From Lutibacter sp. A80 (lineage in GTDB: Bacteria; Bacteroidota; Bacteroidia; Flavobacteriales; Flavobacteriaceae), in NCBI RefSeq assembly GCF_022429645.1, contig NZ_CP092480.1, forward strand, positions 3,082,501 through 3,146,500: a DNA stretch of 64,000 bases. Direction: 5' to 3'. How positions within the stretch are numbered: position 1 is the stretch's first letter; each line of letters begins with the position of its first letter. The notes under the pieces are model-generated. The model worked only from the letters and a program-made list of their open reading frames with translations, searched no databases and was not told where the DNA came from. Of the stretch, positions 37,676 through 47,524 are shown piece after piece. The translations under genes and the position numbers were made by a program.

Positions 37676-40600
37676 TTACTGTTTTCTTTTAAGTCTAAAT
37701 TTTAAATTGTTTAACATAGAGTACATTATTGGAACAATAACCAATGTTAAAAAAGTAGCAAAGGTTAAACCAAAAATAATAGTCCAAGACATAGGTCCCC
37801 AAAATACCACATTTTCTCCACCAACATAAAATTGAGGATCAAATTCTGTAAACAAGGTCATAAAATTAATATTAATACCAATGGCTAAAGGAAGTAACCC
37901 TAGAATGGTTGTAATTGCAGTTAGTAAAACAGGTCTTAAACGTGTTTTACCACCTTCAACAATACTTTCGTAAATAAGTTCTTTTGTTAAAGCGCCTTCT
38001 TCTAACCCTTGTTCAGACCTTTTTTTAATCATTATTAAATTGGTATAATCAATTAAAACAATGGCATTATTTACTACAATACCAGCCAAGGAAATTACAC
38101 CAATCATAGTCATCATAATAACAAATTCCATATTAAAAATAATTAAACCAAATAATACTCCAATTAAACTTAATAATACAGATAATGAGATTATTACAGG
38201 AGTAGATGTTGAGTTGAATTGTCCTACAAGAATTAAAAATATTAAGAAAACTGCAATAAGAAGCGCTTTACTTAAAAAGGCCATTTCTTCGGCTTGAGAT
38301 TCTTGTTCACCGGTAAACGAAATGGTAATACCTTTTGGCAAGGTATAGCTTTTTAAAGCATCTTTAATTTGATTATTTACATCGGTTGGATTGTAGTTTT
38401 CAATTACATTAGATGAGATTGTAATAACCCTATTTAAGTCTTTTCGTTTTACAGCACTAAATGTAGAAGAGGTTTCTGCATGTGCTACAGAAGATATAGG
38501 AACCTGTACAATTTGTCCATTACTTGCGTTTCTAAAAGTAATTTTCTGATTGATAAGTAAATCCTTATTGTAACGGTATTTGTCCATTAAACGAATGTTA
38601 ATCGGATAATCATCTTCACCATCTTTAAACGTAGAAACTTCTTTTCCAAATATTGAAGTTCTTAAAGCATCTCCAATTTGACCGGTAGAAATATTTAACC
38701 TTCTTGCCTTTTGACGATCGATAATAATTGGCATTTCTGGTTTTCCTTGTTCTACGTCTAATTTTAAATCTTCAATTCCTAAAATTGTTGTTTTGTTTAT
38801 ATATTGACGAATATTATCAGCGGTTTCTAATAAATCTTCATAATTATCACCGGTAACTTCAATATTAATTGGAGCACCAGCTGGCGGTCCATCTGCAGGT
38901 CTATCAACAGTAATATTAACACCAGGAATTTCTTTCAGTAAGTTTCTTATGTCAATTAAAATATCGTCAGTTTCAATACCATCTCTTTCCATAAATTTCA
39001 CAAAATCTACAGTAATACGGGCTTTATTAGGAGTTGTTCCTCCTTGTTGACCTTGGTTTGGGTCACTTGTGCCTTCACCAACTTGTCCAATAACCGAAGT
39101 TATAAGATTATTTTCCCCATTAATTTCATACTTTTTCAAGTATTCTTGAATTCTATTTTCAACTTCAATAGAAAGTTCATTTGTTTTTTCGATATCTGTT
39201 CCAATAGGGTATTCTAAATAAACGTAGACTTGTTTTGGAGGTGTTTCAGGAAAAAACAACACTTTTGGCGGAAATGCGGCAAACAACATAAAAGTTAAAA
39301 TTAATAACCCAAAAGTAGCTACAAAATAATAACCTGGTCTTTTTTTGTACAGTACAAATTGTAAGGTTTTTTCGTACATACTTTCTAAACGTGGTAAAAA
39401 AGCATTTTGAAACCAAACTGTGGCTGGAGTTAATAATTTGGTATTTATAACTCTTAATAAACCGGCTAAAACAAATAATAAACCAATGGCATTTAAACCA
39501 CCAGATTTAGTTGTTAAACCTGCAATAATAAATAGCACTCCAATTGTAAAAATTATAGAACTGAATATTAAAATCTTTTTGAAATTAACTTCATCCTCTT
39601 TTATTTTCATATACACTGAAGTTAACATTGGGTTGATAACTAAAGCAACAAATAACGAAGATGATAGCACTATAATAAGGGTAATTGGTAAATAGCGCAT
39701 AAATTCTCCCATCATACCAGGCCAAAATGCAATTGGCAAAAATGCAGCAAGCGTAGTAGCCGTTGAAGCTATAATTGGCATAGCAACTTCACCAACACCA
39801 TATTTTGCAGCATCTATGTTTGAATAGCCTTCATCTAGCAATCTATAAACATTTTCTACAACTACAATTCCATTATCTACCAACATTCCCAATGCTATTA
39901 CTAACGAAAATAATACCATGGTATTTAAGGTTACACCTAATGCATTTAAAATTATAAACGAAATAAACATAGACAAAGGAATGGCAATACCTACAAACAA
40001 GGCATTTCTAATTCCAAGGAAAAATAATAAAACTAAAACTACTAATATTATTCCTAGAATAATGCTGTTTTCCAAATCGGCAACCATTGTTTTGGTGTCG
40101 TTAGTTTGATCGTTGGTTTTAGAAATATATAAGTTCGATGGAAAGTAGTTTTCTTGTGCTTTAGCTATTATTTCATCTATTTGAGTAGAGGCATTAATTA
40201 AATTTTCACCACCTCTTTTAGTTACATCAAGCATAACTACTGGTTGTGAAAATTCACGTGCATAACTTTCTTTTTCTTGTTCTTTAAAGTTAACTTGTGC
40301 TATATCTCTAAGGTAAACAATGTTATTGTTTTCTTGTTTTACAATAATATCTTCAATTTCTTCAGCAGACTTAAATTCACCAACAATTCGTACATTTCTT
40401 CTAATTCCATTTTCTAGTAAATCTCCACCTGAAATGGTCATATTCTCGTTTTGAATAGCCATTGCAATATCATTAAAGCTGATTTTAGAAATTTCCATTT
40501 TGTATAAATCAACACTAATTTCCATTTCTTTATCTTGAATACCACGAATATCAACTTTAGAAATTTCTGGAACTTTTTCTATTTCATCTTCTAAATATTC

Positions 40601-41101
40601 TCCATATTCTTTAAGCTGATCCATAGAAAAATCTCCTGATAAATTAATATTCATTATCGGAATTAATTCTGCAAAGTTCAATTCTTGAACTGTTGGATCT
40701 GCAGGTAAATCGGTAGGGAAATCTTTATCAGACTTAGCAGCATCAACTTTATCTTTTACTTTTCTAAGGGCTTCAGTAGGTGTAACGCTAAAATCAAATT
40801 CTACTTGAATAGATGAAAATCCTTCAATAGATGTAGAGATTATTTCTTCAACTCCAGAAATACCATTTATTTCCTTTTCTAACGGACGAGTAATTAGTTT
40901 TTCAATATCTAAAGCAGAGTTTCCAGGATATGGAGTTGCAATATAAATTTGAGGTACAACAATTTCGGGAAAAGATTCTCTAGGCATGCTTTGGTACGAA
41001 AATATACCAGCCAAAAAAATCATTACTATAATTACAAACACAGTCATTTTGTTGTGAATTGACCATGTAGAGAGTTTAAATTCTTTTAATACTTTGCTCA
41101 T
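37676..41101 (-). CDS. RND-family efflux pump, inner-membrane permease
   Basis: A 1141-aa proton-driven transporter of the AcrB/MexB superfamily. One N-terminal helix, a large periplasmic porter region (about 35-340), a helix block 2-6 (about 345-500), a second porter region (about 640-900) and a second helix block (about 930-1120) match the duplicated RND plan. The helix-4 proton-relay segment LVIALGMLVDNGIVVVENVYR is present. An extra hydrophobic stretch (about 515-560) between the halves is longer than in AcrB. The substrate is unknown. It is the last gene of the tetR-tolC-adaptor-RND operon. Confidence 0.95.
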   Translation of the reverse strand: MSKVLKEFKLSTWSIHNKMTVFVIIVMIFLAGIFSYQSMPRESFPEIVVPQIYIATPYPGNSALDIEKLITRPLEKEINGISGVEEIISTSIEGFSSIQVEFDFSVTPTEALRKVKDKVDAAKSDKDFPTDLPADPTVQELNFAELIPIMNINLSGDFSMDQLKEYGEYLEDEIEKVPEISKVDIRGIQDKEMEISVDLYKMEISKISFNDIAMAIQNENMTISGGDLLENGIRRNVRIVGEFKSAEEIEDIIVKQENNNIVYLRDIAQVNFKEQEKESYAREFSQPVVMLDVTKRGGENLINASTQIDEIIAKAQENYFPSNLYISKTNDQTNDTKTMVADLENSIILGIILVVLVLLFFLGIRNALFVGIAIPLSMFISFIILNALGVTLNTMVLFSLVIALGMLVDNGIVVVENVYRLLDEGYSNIDAAKYGVGEVAMPIIASTATTLAAFLPIAFWPGMMGEFMRYLPITLIIVLSSSLFVALVINPMLTSVYMKIKEDEVNFKKILIFSSIIFTIGVLFIIAGLTTKSGGLNAIGLLFVLAGLLRVINTKLLTPATVWFQNAFLPRLESMYEKTLQFVLYKKRPGYYFVATFGLLILTFMLFAAFPPKVLFFPETPPKQVYVYLEYPIGTDIEKTNELSIEVENRIQEYLKKYEINGENNLITSVIGQVGEGTSDPNQGQQGGTTPNKARITVDFVKFMERDGIETDDILIDIRNLLKEIPGVNITVDRPADGPPAGAPINIEVTGDNYEDLLETADNIRQYINKTTILGIEDLKLDVEQGKPEMPIIIDRQKARRLNISTGQIGDALRTSIFGKEVSTFKDGEDDYPINIRLMDKYRYNKDLLINQKITFRNASNGQIVQVPISSVAHAETSSTFSAVKRKDLNRVITISSNVIENYNPTDVNNQIKDALKSYTLPKGITISFTGEQESQAEEMAFLSKALLIAVFLIFLILVGQFNSTSTPVIISLSVLLSLIGVLFGLIIFNMEFVIMMTMIGVISLAGIVVNNAIVLIDYTNLIMIKKRSEQGLEEGALTKELIYESIVEGGKTRLRPVLLTAITTILGLLPLAIGININFMTLFTEFDPQFYVGGENVVFWGPMSWTIIFGLTFATFLTLVIVPIMYSMLNNLKFRLKRKQ

Positions 41102-41126
41102 TATAATGTCTGTTAGTTAAATGATT

Positions 41127-42260
41127 TTAATTTGTACGTATTTCTACAATATCTCCTTCTTTTATTAGACGAGCTCCAGCGTTTGCCAATACATCATTTT
41201 CGCTTATTCCTTCAGTTACAAATACATTGTGTTGGTACTCGTTAGTTATTGTAATTAAAGATTTTACAATTTTGTTTTGACCGTTTTCATTTTTAATTAT
41301 AAAAACATAATCTGCTCCTGTTTGGTCTTGTTGCACTAAATTTGATGGTATTTTAATTCCAGTAGCTTCAAAATCTAATATTTTTAAATCGGCCAATAAA
41401 TTTGGTTTAATACTTTGGTCTTTGTTAGAAATATTTATACGAGTTTTAAAACTTCTGTTATCAGGATTAATATAATGTCCAATTTGAGCAATTTCTGAAG
41501 TTATTTCTTTATTAATTGATGGGAAGTTTAAAACAGTTTCTGTGCCAATTTTAATTACTGGTAAATAAGACTCTGTAATTTCGGCTTCAACATATACTTT
41601 GTCTAAGTTTATTAGGCGAATAACAGGCATTTGAGGATTTGTAAGTTCTCCATTTTTAGGGAAAATTTCGTCTACAATACCACTAAAAGGTGCAATAACT
41701 TTCATTTTATTGGCTTGTGTTTTTAGTGATGCTAAATTGTTTTCTAAACTTTCTTTTTGGGCTTTTGCTTGTAAATATTGCATTTCTGAACCAATTTTTT
41801 GATTCCAAAGACGTTCTTGACGTTCAAAAGTAGTTTTAGCTAAATTTAATTGTGTAGTAAGCTCATCTATACTGTTTTTAATAGATACATCATCTAATTG
41901 AATTAACAGTTGTCCTGCCTTAACTTTTTGACCTTCTTTTACTAATATTGAGCGTACTGTACCTCCTAATTCTGGACGAATTTCTATGTTTTTATCGGCT
42001 TGTACCACACCTTGAATTTCAATATAATGTTTAAAAACTTCATTTTTAACGGTAAAAGCAGTTACCACTGGGTGTTTTTTATTAGGGTCTATTTTTGTAA
42101 TTTCATTTTCTAATGCTCTTAATTCATTTGTTAAACTGTCTATTTTTTTAGTTATTACTAAATGCTGTGCGTTCAAATCTTCTAATGTAGATTTATTGGT
42201 TTCTTCACCACAAGAAATTGTTACAATTGATGCTATAATTAATGCTATGTATTTTTTCAT
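41127..42260 (-). CDS. RND efflux periplasmic adaptor (membrane fusion protein)
   Basis: A 377-aa lipoprotein (lipobox TISC near residue 17) with a coiled coil directly after it (TLEDLNAQHLVITKKIDSLTNELRALENEI). The lipoyl-like first half (ELGGTVRSILVKEGQKVKAGQLLIQLDD) follows, then an alpha-hairpin (about 125-185), the lipoyl second half (KMKVIAPFSGIVDEIFPKNGELTNPQMPVIRL), and beta-barrel and membrane-proximal domains. It bridges the RND permease and the TolC-like channel. It lies 11 bases after tolC and 25 before the permease. Confidence 0.94.
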   Translation of the reverse strand: MKKYIALIIASIVTISCGEETNKSTLEDLNAQHLVITKKIDSLTNELRALENEITKIDPNKKHPVVTAFTVKNEVFKHYIEIQGVVQADKNIEIRPELGGTVRSILVKEGQKVKAGQLLIQLDDVSIKNSIDELTTQLNLAKTTFERQERLWNQKIGSEMQYLQAKAQKESLENNLASLKTQANKMKVIAPFSGIVDEIFPKNGELTNPQMPVIRLINLDKVYVEAEITESYLPVIKIGTETVLNFPSINKEITSEIAQIGHYINPDNRSFKTRINISNKDQSIKPNLLADLKILDFEATGIKIPSNLVQQDQTGADYVFIIKNENGQNKIVKSLITITNEYQHNVFVTEGISENDVLANAGARLIKEGDIVEIRTN

Positions 42261-42271
42261 TTTGATTTACT

Positions 42272-43612
42272 TTAGTTAATTGAGATGTTTAATGCGTTGT
42301 CTAATGCGGCTTTAGTTGCAATAACATTTAGCATTGCTTGTAAATAATTTTGTTGCATGGTATATAATTGTCTTTGGGCTTCAGTTAATTCAAAACTTGT
42401 TGAAATACCTTCAAAAAATTTAATTTGTTGTTTATTTTCTATACGTTCTGCCAATGCTAAATTTTGTTTAGAAGTTTCTAGTTCTTCTAAACTATAATTG
42501 TACTCTGTTTTTGCAGATTCTAATTGAAGTAATAATTTTTGTTCTGTTTCTGTTAAGTTTGTACGGGCTTTTTCTAATTCAATTTTTGCTTGTTGTGTTC
42601 TAGAACTTCTAGCTAAACTACTAAAAATAGGAATTTTTAAACTTACACCTAGCAATGAAGAATCGAACCATTGTTGCTCTTTTTCTAAGAAATCGAAACT
42701 TTCACCATAACCAGCATATCCAAAGTTAATAAAACTACTTAATGTTGGTAGTGCTTTGCTTTGTTCTAGTTTTACTAATAATTCGTTTGATTTTTCGGTG
42801 TTTTTAGCAATTTTAAAATCAATATGATTTTCTATGGTTAATTCGGTTGAAAGTAAGCCTAAATTTGTATTTTTTTTAGAAAGACTACTTAAAGAATCTG
42901 TTAATACAACTGTTTTATTGATATCTAGTCCTAAAGTAATATTCAACATTTTATAAGCAATGTCTTTTAATTTTTTAGTTTTAGAAAGTTGACTTTTAAT
43001 GGTAGCAAGAGTTATTTGTAGCTGTTCTACATTTTCTTCTTCAGTAAAACCATTTGCATATATTTGTGTTGTTTCTTCTAAGTTTTTTTCTAGCGTAATT
43101 ATGTTTTTTTCTATAATTTTTATGCTTTCTTCACTTAAAAGTACATTTCCATAGGCGTTAATAACAGCTTCTCTAATACCTAAATCTGTTTTTTCTTTAG
43201 CATTTTCAGAAATTTGTAGGTATACTTTTGCAGACTGTAGTCCAACTAAATAAGAACCATCAAAAATTAATTGGTTTAAGGTTGCAGAAGCATTCATATT
43301 ATGTTTTGTTCCAAATGCAATTTCAGCAAATTCACCTTCATTACCACCAAAAAATTCAGCTGGAATTAACGAAACTTGTTGTTTAATCCAATTTTGATAG
43401 TCTAGAGTAGCACTTATTTGTGGTAATCCAATGGTTGTTGTTTCCCATTTTTTCTTTTTTGCAGCTTCAATATCTCTAGAAGCATTTATTGCTGAATAAC
43501 TATTTTCCATTGCATAACTTATTGCTTCATCTAAAGAAAGTGTAATGTTTTCTTGGGCAGTTAAATTAATACTTAACAGTAATGCAAAAATTAGTAATAT
43601 ACTTTTCTTCAT
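42272..43612 (-). CDS. TolC-family outer-membrane efflux channel
   Basis: A 446-aa protein with a signal peptide (KKSILLIFALLLSINLTAQ) and two outer-membrane efflux repeats: ITLSLDEAISYAMENSYSAINASRDIEAAKKKKWE at the start and a second helical block from about residue 250. It ends in the long helix EGISTSFELTEAQRQLYTMQQNYLQAMLNVIATKAALDNAL. It forms the trimeric tunnel of the tripartite pump. Its ATG shares its first base with the tetR stop (TAATG), so translation is coupled to the regulator. Confidence 0.94.
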   Translation of the reverse strand: MKKSILLIFALLLSINLTAQENITLSLDEAISYAMENSYSAINASRDIEAAKKKKWETTTIGLPQISATLDYQNWIKQQVSLIPAEFFGGNEGEFAEIAFGTKHNMNASATLNQLIFDGSYLVGLQSAKVYLQISENAKEKTDLGIREAVINAYGNVLLSEESIKIIEKNIITLEKNLEETTQIYANGFTEEENVEQLQITLATIKSQLSKTKKLKDIAYKMLNITLGLDINKTVVLTDSLSSLSKKNTNLGLLSTELTIENHIDFKIAKNTEKSNELLVKLEQSKALPTLSSFINFGYAGYGESFDFLEKEQQWFDSSLLGVSLKIPIFSSLARSSRTQQAKIELEKARTNLTETEQKLLLQLESAKTEYNYSLEELETSKQNLALAERIENKQQIKFFEGISTSFELTEAQRQLYTMQQNYLQAMLNVIATKAALDNALNISIN

Positions 43613-44220
43613 TATGTAATTGAGTTTTTATCTAATTGTTCTTCTAAAATTTTTAATCCTTTTAATGTTGCAATTGCTCTAATATGATATTCAAGTGCTT
43701 TTAATTCTAACTTACTGATTGTGTTTTTGTTATAAGTATGAAGATTAGTGTCGTGCACACTCATCATTAGTGAGAAATAAAATTTTGTTGTTAATTCTTT
43801 ATCAATATTTTTTCTATAAATTTCTTCTTCAATCCCTTTTTCAATATTTTTTAGAATACAATCTTTAAACATTGAAAATTCATTTTTAATAATTTTTAAA
43901 TGTATTTTAGGGTAATATTTTTGAAGCTGATACATTGGCGAATTATCTGCATGCTCAAATACTTTTGAAAAAATTTTTTTGATTTCAAAGTTTTCTTGAA
44001 TAGCATTATATTCTTTATCACAAACACACATTACCGTATTGTGTACCATTTCATGAAAATAACTAATAGTGTTTTCTACAAGTTCTACTTTATTTTTAAA
44101 ATGCTTGTATATTGTCTTTTTTGAAATAGCTAAATCATTGGCAATATCATCCATAGTAACACTTTTAAAGCCATACTTTAAAAATGATTCTCCTGCTTTT
44201 TTTATAATTTCTTCTTTCAT
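43612..44220 (-). CDS. TetR/AcrR-family transcriptional regulator of the efflux operon
   Basis: A 202-aa protein with the N-terminal TetR helix-turn-helix (AGESFLKYGFKSVTMDDIANDLAISKKTIYKHFKNKVELVENTI, residues 9-52) and a helical ligand domain. It is the first gene of the operon and probably represses it. Just upstream are a small palindrome AGGAA-CGA-TTCCT (44222-44234) and a quasi-palindrome TTAGAAAC...GTTTTCTAA (about 44270-44293), either of which could be its operator, and a TATATTTG box at 44250-44257 on the minus strand. Inducer unknown. Confidence 0.92.
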   Translation of the reverse strand: MKEEIIKKAGESFLKYGFKSVTMDDIANDLAISKKTIYKHFKNKVELVENTISYFHEMVHNTVMCVCDKEYNAIQENFEIKKIFSKVFEHADNSPMYQLQKYYPKIHLKIIKNEFSMFKDCILKNIEKGIEEEIYRKNIDKELTTKFYFSLMMSVHDTNLHTYNKNTISKLELKALEYHIRAIATLKGLKILEEQLDKNSIT

Positions 44221-44379
44221 TAGGAACGATTCCTTTTTTAAATTGCGTGCAAATATAGAAAAGGAAACTTTAGAAACAAAAAAAGTTTTCTAAGTATTAA
44301 CAATTTTATAACATTCAAAAAAATATATGGATTATTAAATGTTAATTCAAAGCTGTATTTTTACAAAAAAATAGATTAA

Positions 44380-45351
44380 ATGGATGTAGTTGCTACTTAT
44401 AAAGAAGATTTTATTAGTTATTTAAATAAAAAAATTAAGGTAAAAGAGCCTGTAAATTTATACGAACCAATACATTATATTTTGCAGATAGGAGGTAAGC
44501 GTTTACGTCCAATTTTAACAATTATGATCTGCGATTTATTTGAAGGTAATACTAAACAAGCCTACGATGCGGCTTTAGCAATTGAGGTTTTTCATAATTT
44601 TACGTTAATACATGACGATATTATGGACAGTGCTCCAATTAGAAGAGGTAAAGAAACTGTTCATACAAAATGGGATGTAAATACTGGGATTTTATCTGGA
44701 GATGCTATGATGATTTTAGCATCGCAATGTTTTAATAAGTATGAACCTGAAATTTTTAAAAAATTACTGCTTTTATTCAATAAAACTGCTTTAGAAGTTT
44801 GTGAAGGACAACAACTAGATATTGATTTTGAAACCAGAAATGATGTAAGTATTACTGAATATATTAAAATGATTACTTATAAAACATCTGTTTTAGTTGC
44901 TGCTGCAATGAAAATGGGTGCTATTATTGCTGATGTTTCTGATAGTGAAGCTGAAAAAATATATAATTTTGGTTTAAATCTAGGTATAGCATTTCAATTA
45001 CAAGACGACTTTTTAGATACCTTTGGTGATGCAGCAACTTTTGGAAAACAAATTGGAGGTGATATTCTAGAGAATAAAAAAACATTTTTATATCTAAAAG
45101 CTTTAGAAGTTTGTAAAAAAGAAGATTTAGAGAAATTATTACACCTATATAATATAGAGAGTAAGTCCGAAACTAAAATAAAAGAAGTAACAGCTCTTTT
45201 TAATAAGTATAATATTGTTGATATTACTAAAAGTGAAATAGAAAATTATACTGAAGATGCATTTGTAACTTTAGAAACGTTAGCTATTTCTGATGCTAAC
45301 AAACAACTATTAAAAAACTTTGGATTAAGTTTAATGAAGCGAAGTATTTAA
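44380..45351 (+). CDS. Trans-polyprenyl diphosphate synthase
   Basis: A 323-aa isoprenoid chain elongator. The first aspartate-rich motif is HDDIMDSAPIRRGKETVH (residues about 84-101), the second is FQLQDDFLDTFGDAATFGKQIGGDI (about 205-229), and GGKRLRPILT is near residue 36. It builds C20-C40 chains for menaquinone or carotenoids. The chain length is not readable with certainty. It is divergent from the tetR operon and overlaps the next small gene by one base. Confidence 0.93.
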   Translation: MDVVATYKEDFISYLNKKIKVKEPVNLYEPIHYILQIGGKRLRPILTIMICDLFEGNTKQAYDAALAIEVFHNFTLIHDDIMDSAPIRRGKETVHTKWDVNTGILSGDAMMILASQCFNKYEPEIFKKLLLLFNKTALEVCEGQQLDIDFETRNDVSITEYIKMITYKTSVLVAAAMKMGAIIADVSDSEAEKIYNFGLNLGIAFQLQDDFLDTFGDAATFGKQIGGDILENKKTFLYLKALEVCKKEDLEKLLHLYNIESKSETKIKEVTALFNKYNIVDITKSEIENYTEDAFVTLETLAISDANKQLLKNFGLSLMKRSI

Positions 45352-45701
45352 TGTTAAAATTAAAAAACTTAATAGTATTACAAGAAGCTGTTGAAACTGA
45401 AAATTTAGAGCTAAAGTTAATAGAACAGCTTAATAAAGATTTTCGTTTAAGTGGAATTTCAAAAATTTTTGATGTAACTAGTTCTTTTGAAAATTTAAAA
45501 GATGAATTGTCACTAACACTTTTAAATCTTATACAGTTTAAATACGATGATTATTTAAATTTAATATACCGAATTGATCTTTCAGAAAAAGAATTGGCAA
45601 TTATTACTAATAGAAATTTAACAGATGTAGTAAATCAGCTTGTATTTCTTATCTTGAAAAGAGAGTTTCAAAAAATTTGGTTTAAGCAATACTATAAATA
45701 G
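45351..45701 (+). CDS. Small hypothetical protein coupled to the polyprenyl synthase
   Basis: A 116-aa soluble protein, predicted mostly alpha-helical (ENLELKLIEQLNKDFRLSGIS, LKDELSLTLLNLIQFKYDDYLNLIYRIDLSEKELA). The start overlaps the stop of the polyprenyl synthase (TAATG), and no other gene follows before the tRNA, so it is the tail of that transcript. I recognise a flavobacterial habit of such a partner gene but no function. Confidence 0.65.
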   Translation: MLKLKNLIVLQEAVETENLELKLIEQLNKDFRLSGISKIFDVTSSFENLKDELSLTLLNLIQFKYDDYLNLIYRIDLSEKELAIITNRNLTDVVNQLVFLILKREFQKIWFKQYYK

Positions 45702-45851
45702 CTATTTTTTTACAATGCATATAATTTAACTGAATATTTGGTAATCAAAACATTAATAGAGCAGTTAAAAGTTAAATAATTATTATTTATTAAAAAATGC
45801 AAAAAAGTGTTGTACATAAAATAAAAAGTAGTAATTTTGCACCCAGTTTTA

Positions 45852-45925
45852 GGTCCCATAGCTCAGCTGGTTAGAGCATCTGACTCATAATCAGGGGGTC
45901 CTTGGTTCGAGCCCAAGTGGGACCA
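45852..45925 (+). tRNA. tRNA with CAT anticodon (Met elongator or Ile2), integration target
   Basis: A complete cloverleaf without encoded CCA. The acceptor GGTCCCA pairs with TGGGACC, the D-arm is GCTCAGCTGGTTAGAGC, the anticodon loop is CTCATAA with CAT at its centre, and the T-arm is CTTGG-TTCGAGC-CCAAG. CAT with this loop fits elongator Met or Ile2 (lysidine) tRNA, which sequence alone does not separate well. The 3' half from the anticodon loop is duplicated at the far end of the window, so this is the attachment gene of an integrative element. Confidence 0.95.
45884..45917 (+). repeat. attL: left copy of the integration repeat (34 bp of tRNA)
   Basis: The segment from the anticodon loop to the T-arm (CTCATAATCAGGGGGTCCTT and onward) matches 63967-64000 at 33 of 34 positions. 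The repeat may extend further, because the right copy is cut off by the window end. Confidence 0.9.
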
Positions 45926-45936
45926 CTAATAATAGC

Positions 45937-45967
45937 AAGCCTTACAGAGATGTAGGGCTTTTTTTGT
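45937..45967 (+). terminator. tRNA terminator
   Basis: AAGCCTTACA pairs with TGTAGGGCTT (one G-U) around GAGA, followed by seven T. It lies just inside the element, so after integration the tRNA uses an element-supplied terminator. Confidence 0.85.
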
Positions 45968-45979
45968 TTTCATCAGTAC

Positions 45980-45994
45980 AACATATGTACAACA
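45980..45994 (+). repeat. Left copy of a 15-bp end repeat (candidate integrase arm site)
   Basis: AACATATGTACAACA recurs as AACATACGTACAACA at 63836-63850 (14 of 15 identical, same orientation). The two copies sit close to the two ends of the element. Confidence 0.6.
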
Positions 45995-46090
45995 GGTTGC
46001 TGACTCTACAAAGATAGTAAACTTTTCATTCTGTTTCAATTAGCTGTATTTTTTTAGTATTTTTACTATTCAATTAAAAACTCCACTGTT

Positions 46091-47050
46091 ATGACGAATA
46101 CAATTGAAAAAATATTTTCCATTCTTCATGGGCAAAATCAAAAAGTAATAGATATAGTTAATTCAAAAAAAATACGATATGCATTAGCTCCCTTACTTCC
46201 AGTCCTCTCAATGATTTTGAGTATTCAAAATATAAGCAATAATCATTTTGTTTTTTTTAATATACTAATTTTAATAGAAAGTATACGTTTTACCTTTTTA
46301 ATTACTACAACTTCATTTTATTTCCTATCTGATATAAGTATATTTGAGAAACTTAGACTTGCCAACTCGTCAAAAGAAAGTAAAGTTAATTTTTTCCAAA
46401 ATGAAGAGTCTTTAACACTTCCTTCACTTAAATTTTTTCGTTCAAAGAATCGCATAAAAAGAAATAGAGAGAAAAGAATAAATAACATTGAAGTTATTTC
46501 TTTGCCTCAAAGTGCATATCCAAGTAGATTGATGCTCTTTCTAAATGAAAATAACAAAGAATCAAAATCTATAAAGGATTTTAAAAATGTTATTATTGAA
46601 GAAAAAATACTGACAGAGAAAAAAGTGCCTGAGATTGTATTTACTGATAAACAATTAAAATTAATAGAACAAGCATTTTTTGGTTTGAAACGGTCTATCA
46701 TTTCAAAAAAGCCTATCATTAGTGATGATAATACATTAGAAGATTTTATAACTGCAATGAAGTTTTCGGAATTAAAAGAATCTCAACAAATTATGTTAGA
46801 ATTAAAATCGAAACATTGTGTAGTTTTTTTACGTAACTTTTTTATTCCTTTTGTGAAGATGTTGACAAAAAATGAACTTAATTTAAAGCAAGCTTCAAAA
46901 CGAATTAAATTTAAAATAGGTAATCGTTATAAGCCAGTTAAATTAGGTTCAATATATAGAAAAGATAGACAGCTGTCAACTGAGGATCAAAGGTCAACTT
47001 ATAAAAGGATTATAGATGAAACTGAAAAAAGTCTGGTGACAAATATTTAA
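46091..47050 (+). CDS. Hypothetical membrane-anchored protein at the element's left end
   Basis: A 319-aa protein I do not recognise. Two transmembrane helices lie near the N-terminus (about 29-47 and 52-77). They are followed by a strongly basic stretch (SKNRIKRNREKRINN, about 117-131) and a soluble alpha-rich C-terminal region (about 190-319) with KFSELKESQQIMLELKSKHC and a basic end. No catalytic motif is visible. It is the first gene inside attL and is separated from the HTH gene by a small hairpin (GTCGG-ATAA-CCGAC, 47061-47074). Confidence 0.6.
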   Translation: MTNTIEKIFSILHGQNQKVIDIVNSKKIRYALAPLLPVLSMILSIQNISNNHFVFFNILILIESIRFTFLITTTSFYFLSDISIFEKLRLANSSKESKVNFFQNEESLTLPSLKFFRSKNRIKRNREKRINNIEVISLPQSAYPSRLMLFLNENNKESKSIKDFKNVIIEEKILTEKKVPEIVFTDKQLKLIEQAFFGLKRSIISKKPIISDDNTLEDFITAMKFSELKESQQIMLELKSKHCVVFLRNFFIPFVKMLTKNELNLKQASKRIKFKIGNRYKPVKLGSIYRKDRQLSTEDQRSTYKRIIDETEKSLVTNI

Positions 47051-47104
47051 AAAAATAAAAGTCGGATAACCGACAAATGGCCTTTTCATCCCCTTTCATT
47101 CCTC

Positions 47105-47112
47105 TAATTTTG
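47105..47112 (+). promoter_or_regulatory. Candidate -7 box for the HTH gene
   Basis: TAATTTTG fits TAnnTTTG 25 bases before the ATG of the excisionase-like gene. Confidence 0.4.
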
Positions 47113-47136
47113 GTTCATAATTCAAAAATATAAATT

Positions 47137-47424
47137 ATGACAACTTTGAAAATTATGCAAGAGCTAAATGAAATTAAAGTGATGATTAAAAAAGGCAATC
47201 ACTTCCAAAAAGAAATATTTAACATTCAAGATTTGAAGGGTTACACCGGATTCTCAGAAAGTACAATTCACAAGCTTAGTGCGAAAAAGCTGATACCGCA
47301 CAATAAGCCTACGAACGGAGCGCTATTTTTCGAGAGATTAGAAATTGTTGAATGGATTAGAAAACATAAAGTCTATTCAGATGAAGAAGTTTTGTCGAAA
47401 TTTTCAAAACAACTGAAAAAATAA
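47137..47424 (+). CDS. Excisionase-like helix-turn-helix protein
   Basis: A 95-aa DNA-binding protein with a MerR/HTH_17-type winged helix (FNIQDLKGYTGFSESTIHKLSAKKLIPHNKPTNGALFFERLEIVEWIRKHKV, residues about 29-80). Proteins of this size next to VapE and mob genes in Bacteroidota elements usually act as excisionase or as a regulator of element genes. A strong hairpin overlaps its stop codon. Confidence 0.8.
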   Translation: MTTLKIMQELNEIKVMIKKGNHFQKEIFNIQDLKGYTGFSESTIHKLSAKKLIPHNKPTNGALFFERLEIVEWIRKHKVYSDEEVLSKFSKQLKK

Positions 47425-47453
47425 AGCGTTCAAAACTCCACTTTTGAACGCTT
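47424..47453 (+). terminator. Hairpin after the HTH gene
   Basis: AAGCGTTCAAAA pairs perfectly with TTTTGAACGCTT around a short loop and is followed by AAATATTTTTTG. It starts on the last base of the stop codon and probably ends the HTH transcript. Confidence 0.75.
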
Positions 47454-47524
47454 AAATATTTTTTGTGTAACTCCCTAATAGAGTATGTGCAAATATATGC
47501 ATTATACTCATTCAATAACTATTT

